In this document: positions 1-5,263 of the stretch, one piece after another
Numbering within the stretch: position 1 is the first letter of the stretch
How the letters are laid out: the number at the start of each line of letters is the position of its first letter
Assembly: GCA_910585215.1 (NCBI GenBank)
Contig: CAJUDQ010000065.1
Coordinates: forward strand, 1 to 9,063
Direction: 5' to 3'
DNA from: an uncultured Lachnospiraceae bacterium
GTDB taxonomy: Bacteria > Bacillota > Clostridia > Lachnospirales > Lachnospiraceae
Length of the DNA: 9,063 bases
Translations under genes and position numbers: made by a program
Notes under the pieces: model-generated
The model's database searches: none
Told to the model about the DNA's origin: nothing
Seen by the model: the letters and a program-made list of their open reading frames with translations, nothing else

Positions 1-12
1 ATTTTTTTGCAT

Positions 13-53
13 AAAAAAAGAGCCGTGCACTAATTATTTAGTGCGACAGCCCC
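13..53 (-). terminator. Rho-independent terminator closing the immunity-type cluster
   Basis: Read on the minus strand, an inner 7-bp stem (27-33 with 38-44, loop 34-37) is extended by a second 7-bp stem (20-26 with 46-52) after one bulged base at 45, with two G-U pairs. It is followed directly by seven T residues (19-13). The stop codon of the 246-aa gene (30-32) and its last codons lie inside the hairpin, so a terminating ribosome would cover the 5' arm. The geometry is typical of an intrinsic terminator. Confidence 0.88.
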
Positions 54-770
54 ATTTATTCTCTCTTTGTTTATTTCTTTGTCAACATATTTAATAATTT
101 CATTTTTCCAGAACATATGATGTGTCACACAGCCTTCATCGAAATTCCATATCTTGCCTGACCAAAATGGATTTGATTCATTTACTGCAAATAAATTGTC
201 GCTTTCTTTAAAAAGAAGAACAGAGAGATATTGAAAAAATGAATATTTTATTTTTATCGAGCTTTTAAAAATTTCTTGAAATAGAAGGTGAATATTATTA
301 TTGTCAAGAGCAGCAGTAGTATTGAACAGAGAAATCCATTCAAGCATATGACAATTTTGCAGTTCCATTTTCCTTAATGTCTGCAAAATATAATATTCCA
401 TAATATATTGATAATTCTTTTCACCAACAGCATATTTAAAATTTTTTTGATTAAAAAACATTGCGTCATTAAATTCAAAATAAATTTCTATCGCTATTTT
501 TTTCAGGTAATCATAATTTTTGGATAAAACAGCCTGTTCCATAGACTTTAAATAAAATGGCAGTAAATATCGAATTAATTCCGGCTGAATATGGTCTGAA
601 TATGTACAGTCTGTGGCAAAATTATATAAAATCAGATATTTTTCAGAAAATTCTCTGCTTTTCTCCTGATTTTTAATAAATTCTTGTAATGTATGTCTAT
701 CTGTTTCATACAGCTCCATCGTGATTTGAAAATCAGCGTGTGTATCACCTGCATAATTTATATTATTCAT
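30..770 (-). CDS. Hypothetical protein, last gene of an immunity-type cluster
   Basis: I do not recognise this 246-aa protein. It is rich in aromatic residues (Tyr, Phe, Trp) and in Asn and Lys. It has no signal peptide and no convincing membrane segment, so it is probably cytosolic. The middle (about residues 65-190) looks mainly helical. The C-terminal part carries clustered Trp, His and Phe residues (around 203-224), including a Trp-Ser-Gly-Lys-Ile-Trp stretch. Its ATG overlaps the end of the upstream Imm68-like gene by 8 bases, which suggests translational coupling; its own ribosome binding site is only a weak AAGAAAAG. The gene ends inside a terminator hairpin, so it is the last gene of its unit. 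Position beside two immunity-type genes makes a toxin-immunity role plausible, but nothing in the protein itself shows this. The CDS is confident; the function is unknown. Confidence 0.8.
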   Translation of the reverse strand: MNNINYAGDTHADFQITMELYETDRHTLQEFIKNQEKSREFSEKYLILYNFATDCTYSDHIQPELIRYLLPFYLKSMEQAVLSKNYDYLKKIAIEIYFEFNDAMFFNQKNFKYAVGEKNYQYIMEYYILQTLRKMELQNCHMLEWISLFNTTAALDNNNIHLLFQEIFKSSIKIKYSFFQYLSVLLFKESDNLFAVNESNPFWSGKIWNFDEGCVTHHMFWKNEIIKYVDKEINKERINGAVALNN

Positions 771-1254
771 ATAATTCTTTTCTTAGGTTTTCACAAACTA
801 CAGCCATTTCCAACATATCTTTCTCTGGAACCATTTCATTTAAATCATAAGTAAGGGGTGCAGAGGCAAAATCCATAAGGACCTTATTTATCAGCTCATG
901 TTCCTTTGGGGTAGCTGTAATACAAATATCAGGAATATAACATTCTTCGAAATCGCCTCCATATAATTCACATAAATTGACAGTCCTGTTTATTTTACAT
1001 TCTAACAGCAAAGCGGCAAGGTCCGTAATCAGGTCAATCGCATAACAAATCTCCATATATTCCGTGGAAATTACAAACAACAAAGAAGTTTCCTGATTTT
1101 TAAAATTATTGTTTAATGTGTCCAGTTCAAAATCCTCAAATATTTCCCCAACAGAAATTTCTTCTTTTTGTTTTCTTGCCAGATATTCCACAAGCGTCAG
1201 ACTGTCGTCAGTTCCGCCGATATAATTATTCCAGTATTTATCTTCAATATACAT
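763..1254 (-). CDS. Imm68-like putative immunity protein
   Basis: This is a 163-aa acidic, cytosolic-looking protein without signal peptide or membrane segments. Its N-terminus, with a Tyr-Trp pair followed by the Tyr-Ile-Gly-Gly-Thr-Asp-Asp-Ser motif (residues 11-18), matches my memory of the Imm68 family of polymorphic-toxin immunity proteins. The C-terminal half contains Ile-Thr-Ala-Thr-Pro-Lys-Glu-His-Glu and a closing helix, also as I recall from that family. Such proteins usually neutralise a specific toxin made by the same or a neighbouring cell. The ATG at 1254 has an AAGGAG ribosome binding site five bases upstream. The next gene overlaps its 3' end by 8 bases, so the two form an operon. 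No toxin partner is visible in the window. The family assignment rests on recall of the motif, not on a profile search. Confidence 0.68.
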   Translation of the reverse strand: MYIEDKYWNNYIGGTDDSLTLVEYLARKQKEEISVGEIFEDFELDTLNNNFKNQETSLLFVISTEYMEICYAIDLITDLAALLLECKINRTVNLCELYGGDFEECYIPDICITATPKEHELINKVLMDFASAPLTYDLNEMVPEKDMLEMAVVCENLRKELYE

Positions 1255-1299
1255 TTTTTCTCCTTACATTTTAATTTATACATTTTTTATTTCTCAAAA

Positions 1300-1365
1300 T
1301 TAGAAGGGTTTCCAGTTATCTGTATTGATAGTATTTTCTGGCAGTGTTTTCCAAAAATACAACAT
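1300..1365 (-). CDS. Possible 21-aa ORF or 5' remnant of a gene
   Basis: The 148-base gap between the Imm51 stop and the Imm68-like start holds a short ORF, ATG at 1365 to TAA at 1300-1302, encoding MLYFWKTLPENTINTDNWKPF. An AAGAGGTG ribosome binding site (1379-1372) sits seven bases before the ATG, which is good spacing. The peptide is rich in Trp, Phe and Tyr and does not look like random AT-rich DNA. It could be a small protein or, more likely, the N-terminus of a lost immunity-type gene cut short by deletion. I recognise no family. The strand and position fit a member of the same operon. Confidence 0.35.
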   Translation of the reverse strand: MLYFWKTLPENTINTDNWKPF

Positions 1366-1402
1366 ATAAAGCACCTCTTATTGTCTGAGAGAAATGATTG
1401 TA

Positions 1403-1756
1403 TTAATCTAATTCTGCACGGCTGAATAAATCCAGAATCAATGTTTTATCCATACAGGCGTTTTTAAAATTCAGGATAAATTTCTGCAAGGCTTCCATAT
1501 TTTTGGAGTAGACACAGAACATTCCGGCTTCTGAATCAAAATTGATTTCTGAAATTAATTCAGGGCATTTTTCATCAAGAAAAACTTTTGCCAGACTTTC
1601 CCAGTCATAACCACTGCCTTCAAAGCCTTCGTCAGCACGACTGTCAAATACCTCCTGTAAATACATGCCTGCATCCAAACAGACGGATGCAGTTTCCTTA
1701 TATTCTGACCATGTAAATGGTGCGATTTTTTTTTCAAATTGTTCTGTAATTTTCAT
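1403..1756 (-). CDS. Internal start: stand-alone Imm51 immunity protein (alternative product)
   Basis: ATG at 1756 is codon 104 of the longer fusion and would give a 117-aa protein of about the usual size of a free Imm51 immunity protein. It begins MKITEQFEKKIAPFTWSEY and ends at the same stop. An AAAGGAG sequence at 1771-1765 with an 8-base spacer is as strong as the ribosome binding sites of the real genes nearby. The bases of that site are translated as part of the linker (Asn-Leu-Lys-Gly-Glu-Lys) in the fusion, as expected if two genes were once separate. Whether both products are made cannot be decided from sequence. Confidence 0.55.
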   Translation of the reverse strand: MKITEQFEKKIAPFTWSEYKETASVCLDAGMYLQEVFDSRADEGFEGSGYDWESLAKVFLDEKCPELISEINFDSEAGMFCVYSKNMEALQKFILNFKNACMDKTLILDLFSRAELD

Positions 1757-2065
1757 AATTTTTTCTCCTTTCAAATTTTGATTATAATATTGACAAGCAA
1801 GTGAAGTTAAATGTTCTACAATATTTTTATTCCAGCTTATATAAGAAGTTAGCTGTTTACAAGGAAAATCGCTGCATATGCCGCAAAACTGTACATGATG
1901 ATTTCTTGCGCATGTATGCACTTTGCATCTGCCGGAACCTGCCCATTCTGGAACATAGCCATCCAATTCAATACACCCTTTACATATACCGTCAGTTCTT
2001 TTTTTACAGGCAGTACAAGATTCGCCGCAGGCAGTTATGGCAGAAAAATCTATTATCTGTTCCAA
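1403..2065 (-). CDS. DUF3795-Imm51 fusion protein, TTG start
   Basis: This 220-aa protein joins two modules that are normally separate. Residues 1 to about 95 are a DUF3795-type Cys-rich domain with cysteines at 13, 17, 20, 28, 31, 47, 52, 61, 64 and 69, including the closing FCGICSDFPC motif; these probably bind metal. Residues about 104-220 match the Imm51 family of toxin immunity proteins, with the recognisable EGFEGSGYDWESLA and FDSEAGMFCVYS stretches. The start codon is TTG at 2065, supported by a strong AAGGAGG (2080-2074) eight bases upstream and by the family-like beginning MEQIIDFSAITACGESC. Met104 has its own AAAGGAG eight bases upstream, so Imm51 alone may also be made. No linker longer than a few residues separates the modules, which suggests two adjacent genes fused by loss of a stop codon. 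The protein looks cytosolic. Confidence 0.85.
   Translation of the reverse strand: MEQIIDFSAITACGESCTACKKRTDGICKGCIELDGYVPEWAGSGRCKVHTCARNHHVQFCGICSDFPCKQLTSYISWNKNIVEHLTSLACQYYNQNLKGEKIMKITEQFEKKIAPFTWSEYKETASVCLDAGMYLQEVFDSRADEGFEGSGYDWESLAKVFLDEKCPELISEINFDSEAGMFCVYSKNMEALQKFILNFKNACMDKTLILDLFSRAELD
1765..1771 (-). promoter_or_regulatory. Internal ribosome binding site for Imm51
   Basis: AAAGGAG on the minus strand, eight bases before the in-frame ATG at 1756. It lies inside the coding sequence of the DUF3795-Imm51 fusion and is the main reason to suspect a second translation product. Confidence 0.6.
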
Positions 2066-2073
2066 TGAAAAAT

Positions 2074-2080
2074 CCTCCTT
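2074..2080 (-). promoter_or_regulatory. Strong ribosome binding site deciding a TTG start
   Basis: AAGGAGG on the minus strand with an 8-base spacer to the TTG at 2065. The next in-frame Met is residue 104, far inside the protein and after the whole Cys-rich domain, so TTG is the only sensible start for the first module. I see no convincing promoter in the 71 bases between this gene and the ATPase gene, so it may be read through from the ATPase promoter. Confidence 0.75.
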
Positions 2081-2136
2081 GTATTTGAATTTAATCTTTA
2101 TTCCAATTAAGAAAACATTTTTTAATATACTAAGTT

Positions 2137-3714
2137 TTACACAACTGCTTCCACAATTGTTTTATTTCCAAAAATAATTTCATTTACGCCGGTTTTTTTA
2201 TTTTTATTAAAATTAAAACTAAGCATATATCCTTTGTCTTTCTGATAGTAATCCAGATAATCTGCTAACTGTGCCCAGCCCCTCTCATTATATTCGCTGC
2301 CATGCCAGATTTTCAGCTCAATAATAAACTGCTCTCCAAGATAATCTACAATAACATCTGTACGTCTTGCATCTCGTGTCTGAGCTTCAAGATAGTAATT
2401 TCCAGTTCCATTAATAATGGGCTTTAAATATAGCAGGAAAAATTTACGTCCATAGGCTTCAATAAATTTATCATTGCTGTCTCCATAAATTTCATTAAAA
2501 TATTCAACAAACTTTTTTAAAACCAACTCCATATTCAACCTGTTATTTTTAATAAACTGGATTTTATCACTTTCACCTTTAGAAAACATATCACTTTTCA
2601 CTGCTTCCTCTGTCATAAAAAGATTGAGAAGATACATTTCAAATATACGGTTTGCTATGGCAACATGACCATTTTTTTCAGTTAAAAAGCCAAACATTAA
2701 ACCAATACTGACAGCTTTTTCGTCAGGGCTGAATGGTATATTTCGTCCCTGATATAAAATACTTTCTATCATAGAGCGCAGATTTTTATAGATATCTAAT
2801 TGTTTTGTCATGCTTTCAAATAATGGAGTGCTTTCTTTTAACATATTTTTTACTGCTTCCATTATTCCTTGTTTTGACCATGCTTTACTTAAAGTTCCAA
2901 AATTTTTATTTTCTGGAAGTTCTTCGTCAATATATTTACAGATAGATGAAACCAGAACAGGATATCCTGATGTGTACTCATATATTTCGCTGGCGATTGA
3001 CTGGATATTCATTCCTGTATGATAATCAGATTCGTATTCTTCAAGCATATCTGCAATCTGACTTGTAGAAAAGCTCATATTTATTTTAAATTTTGCAGCA
3101 ATATTCCAAGGACTGTTATATTGATGTTCCTCATCAGGGCGCAGTTTTAATTTTAAATTTTTAATATCATAAACACCTGCAAGAATTACAGAATGAAAGA
3201 TAGGCATTTTATGTCGTCTTAAATAGTATCCTCTAAGTTGTGCTAAGAAATCAATAAACACCTGATTATTACTTGCACTGTCTACTTCGTCAATCATTAA
3301 TATAATTGGACGCGGACTGTTTTCACACATGATGCTTAAATCTGAAAACAGCTCTTTTAATCCATAACTGGAAACATGAGATGTAAATTTTTGTACATAT
3401 GGCGTTAAATCGTCTGTATTTTTTAATGCCTTGGATATATCATTTATAAAAGAACGGGAAAATATTTTTTCATTTGAAAAATCTTCTGTTCCCATTAACT
3501 GAAAATCCAGAGATAAGACAATATACTCATCTTTTAAGTATTGTTCCAATGCGTTTAATGTGGTAGTTTTTCCATATTGTCGTCCTCTGTTGATAATAAA
3601 ATAACTTTCATTATCTATATAATCTTCTTTTATTTTTTTTAATCTTGTATTAAGTTTTACCATATAATGTTTTTGTGGATTGCACGAACCTGTTATATTA
3701 AACCTGCGCCGCAT
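2137..3714 (-). CDS. AAA-like ATPase with C-terminal PD-(D/E)XK nuclease domain
   Basis: This 525-aa protein has an N-terminal ATPase core with a P-loop, RGRQYGKTT (residues 43-51, Lys49 and Thr50), and a Walker B segment PIILMIDEVD (136-145, Asp142 and Glu143). The first glycine of the classical P-loop is replaced, as in related AAA-like families. The C-terminal domain carries a PD-(D/E)XK pattern: Glu443, Asp453 in RRTDV, Glu466-Leu-Lys468, and a following Gln-Leu-Ala-Asp-Tyr (482-486). The architecture recalls the AAA-ATPase_like/DUF1703-type proteins that are abundant in gut Clostridia and Bacteroidetes, whose role is largely unknown; defence or mobile-element functions are guesses. A longer reading frame begins at 3786, but that start lies in the -35 box of the promoter; ATG 3714 has AAAGGAG (3730-3724) nine bases upstream. 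No signal peptide. All key residues are present, so it should be active. Confidence 0.85.
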   Translation of the reverse strand: MRRRFNITGSCNPQKHYMVKLNTRLKKIKEDYIDNESYFIINRGRQYGKTTTLNALEQYLKDEYIVLSLDFQLMGTEDFSNEKIFSRSFINDISKALKNTDDLTPYVQKFTSHVSSYGLKELFSDLSIMCENSPRPIILMIDEVDSASNNQVFIDFLAQLRGYYLRRHKMPIFHSVILAGVYDIKNLKLKLRPDEEHQYNSPWNIAAKFKINMSFSTSQIADMLEEYESDYHTGMNIQSIASEIYEYTSGYPVLVSSICKYIDEELPENKNFGTLSKAWSKQGIMEAVKNMLKESTPLFESMTKQLDIYKNLRSMIESILYQGRNIPFSPDEKAVSIGLMFGFLTEKNGHVAIANRIFEMYLLNLFMTEEAVKSDMFSKGESDKIQFIKNNRLNMELVLKKFVEYFNEIYGDSNDKFIEAYGRKFFLLYLKPIINGTGNYYLEAQTRDARRTDVIVDYLGEQFIIELKIWHGSEYNERGWAQLADYLDYYQKDKGYMLSFNFNKNKKTGVNEIIFGNKTIVEAVV

Positions 3715-3723
3715 TTTGTCTGT

Positions 3724-3730
3724 CTCCTTT
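3724..3730 (-). promoter_or_regulatory. Ribosome binding site of the ATPase gene
   Basis: AAAGGAG on the minus strand, nine bases before ATG 3714. It fixes the start at residue 25 of the longest open frame. Confidence 0.75.
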
Positions 3731-3757
3731 AATTGAATATGTGCGTTTTTCAGATAA

Positions 3758-3786
3758 ATTATATCAAAATTGACTTTTTGGATCAA
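3758..3786 (-). promoter_or_regulatory. Sigma-A promoter of the ATPase gene
   Basis: On the minus strand a TTGATC -35 box (3786-3781), a 17-base spacer and a perfect TATAAT -10 box (3763-3758) preceded by an extended -10 TG. Transcription should begin near 3751, giving a leader of about 37 bases before ATG 3714. This is one of the best promoters in the window. Confidence 0.78.
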
Positions 3787-3879
3787 TCATATATTTTAAA
3801 TAGTTACAGGCTTTTTTCGAGAAGAAAGTTTTTTAAAAACAAAAGAAAATAATAATAAAACTTTTATATTCTGGAAATT

Positions 3880-5016
3880 TTAAATCTTTTTTATCAGTCG
3901 AAACACCTGCTCTGCTGTGAAAAGTAAATTTTTTTCCGCGTTTTTTGAATCCATTGCTTCTTCCAGAGTTTGTATCGTTCGAAGAATCGGAAAAAAAGCG
4001 TCAATGCCATATTGATTGCATATCACTGCATCCTCTGTAACACAGCCCGAAAATGCAAGAACTGTTTTATTATATTTTTTGGCAATTTCCGCCACGCCGA
4101 TTGGTGCTTTCCCAAATGCTGTTTGTCTGTCAAGACGGCCTTCGCCAGTGACTACAATATCTGCCGATTTTATATCCTGTTCCAGTTTGATTTCCTCCAA
4201 AACAATTTTTATTCCGGATTCCAATACCGCATTTGTATAAGAGAGAAAGGCAAAGCCCAGACCTCCGGCGGCTCCTGTTCCGGCCCTGTTTGCATTTGCA
4301 TGAGGATATTTCTGGGTGGTAAGTTCTGCATAGCGGGCAAGCCATTTATCCATCTGTTTAATCATATCAGGGGTTGCGCCTTTTTGTGGTCCAAAAACAG
4401 CACTGCATCCCTGCTCTCCGCATAAAACATTTGTTACGTCACATGCGATTTGGAAGGTACATTCCCGAAGTTTTGGAAATACATTTTCATCTGTAATTCT
4501 GACCAGCTCTTTTAATCCTTTCGCGCCAAACGGAATCTGATTCTGGTTTTTGTCAAGCATGCCATAACCCAATGCCTGAAGCATTCCGATTCCTCCGTCA
4601 TTTGTAGCGCTTCCTCCTATGCCGATAATAAAATGCCTACATCCTCTGAACACAGCCTCTTTTATTATCTGGCCCACGCCATAAGTAGTAGTATTGAGAG
4701 GGTTTCTGTCGCTTTCTGCAATAAGGGTAATTCCTGCCGCACTCGACATTTCAATAATGGCAGTTTTTGTTTCTTCTATTACTCCATATACACATTGCAC
4801 AGATTTTCCCAATGGTCCGGTTACTGTGATATGTTCCAGTTTTCCGCCCATTCCAAGCGTCAATGCTTCCACTGTGCCTTCACCTCCGTCTGCAAGGGGG
4901 CGGACCCAAACCTTTGCATCGGGTATTGCTTTTTTAATTCCCTGTTTTATGATAGCTCCAGCTTCCAAAGAAGAAAGACTGCCTTTAAATGAATCAACAG
5001 CAACAATTACTTTCAT
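3880..5016 (-). CDS. garK: Glycerate 2-kinase (GarK/GlxK family)
   Basis: This 378-aa cytosolic enzyme phosphorylates D-glycerate with ATP, giving 2-phosphoglycerate for lower glycolysis; GarK/GlxK-type enzymes make the 2-phospho product. The family is recognised along the whole length, which is normal (about 370-380 aa): VAVDSFKGSLSS (5-16), the ADGGEGT loop (42-48), IGIGGSATNDGGIGMLQALG (131-150), CDVTNVLCG (192-200) and VTGEGRLDRQTAFGKAP (289-305). ATG 5016 has an AAAGGA ribosome binding site at normal spacing. It diverges from glpK, so glycerate and glycerol use may be controlled from one region. About 165 bases separate its stop from the downstream ATPase start, and no good terminator is visible there, but the ATPase has its own promoter. 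garK and glxK are close homologues, so the symbol indicates the family rather than a pathway. Confidence 0.93.
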   Translation of the reverse strand: MKVIVAVDSFKGSLSSLEAGAIIKQGIKKAIPDAKVWVRPLADGGEGTVEALTLGMGGKLEHITVTGPLGKSVQCVYGVIEETKTAIIEMSSAAGITLIAESDRNPLNTTTYGVGQIIKEAVFRGCRHFIIGIGGSATNDGGIGMLQALGYGMLDKNQNQIPFGAKGLKELVRITDENVFPKLRECTFQIACDVTNVLCGEQGCSAVFGPQKGATPDMIKQMDKWLARYAELTTQKYPHANANRAGTGAAGGLGFAFLSYTNAVLESGIKIVLEEIKLEQDIKSADIVVTGEGRLDRQTAFGKAPIGVAEIAKKYNKTVLAFSGCVTEDAVICNQYGIDAFFPILRTIQTLEEAMDSKNAEKNLLFTAEQVFRLIKKI

Positions 5017-5065
5017 TTTATTTTTTCCTTTCTGATTTTTATAAATCTGTGCAAATGATTTGTAT

Positions 5066-5074
5066 TCACCTCCC
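5066..5074 (-). promoter_or_regulatory. Orphan anti-SD-complementary element in the garK leader
   Basis: GGGAGGTGA on the minus strand is fully complementary to the 16S rRNA anti-Shine-Dalgarno, but no ATG, GTG or TTG lies at normal distance. The nearest candidate is a TTG at 5054, 14 bases away, which would open a 13-codon frame ending TGA across the garK start (ATGA). It lies about 50 bases before the garK start and may be a ribosome standby site or part of a small leader ORF. Only the sequence match is seen. Confidence 0.3.
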
Positions 5075-5160
5075 GTTAATTGTATTTTTATAGTAAAATA
5101 ATTTTTAATCTTCTCTTTAAAATTGTTTTATAATCTGATTTTATCACAAACACATTTATC

Positions 5161-5188
5161 TTGCAAATATATTTGATTTTAGTATAAT
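5161..5188 (+). promoter_or_regulatory. Sigma-A promoter of glpK
   Basis: TTGCAA (5161-5166), a 16-base spacer and a perfect TATAAT (5183-5188). Transcription would begin near 5195, leaving a leader of about 69 bases with a TAGGAG ribosome binding site before ATG 5264. I saw no clear cre site and no terminator/antiterminator hairpin in the leader. Confidence 0.7.
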
Positions 5189-5263
5189 ATATAATTAAGA
5201 AAAGATTGGAAATTAAAATATGATGTAAAAAATAGCAAAGATTAAATAAGATAGGAGTTATAA

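Larger units (their letters stand above)
5017..5263. promoter_or_regulatory. Divergent control region between garK and glpK
   Basis: This 247-base AT-rich region separates the two kinase genes. It holds the glpK promoter (5161-5188), an orphan GGGAGGTGA on the minus strand and the garK ribosome binding site. On the minus strand TATAAA-like -10 boxes are present, but none pairs with a good -35, so I cannot place the garK promoter. No operator palindrome, cre-like site or riboswitch fold was recognised. Confidence 0.6.

Noticed and set aside
1168..1425. Plus-strand open frame of 85 codons
   Set aside because: It crosses the Imm68-like gene and the gap in antisense, has no ribosome binding site and a low-complexity Phe/Ile-rich product.
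3787..3879. Terminator after the glycerate kinase gene
   Set aside because: Only very AT-rich short palindromes are present (for example TTTTTAAAAA), with no GC-containing stem followed by a T tract.
3970..4425. Plus-strand open frame of 151 codons, with others at 4633-5035
   Set aside because: All lie antisense to the clearly identified glycerate kinase gene and show no family resemblance.
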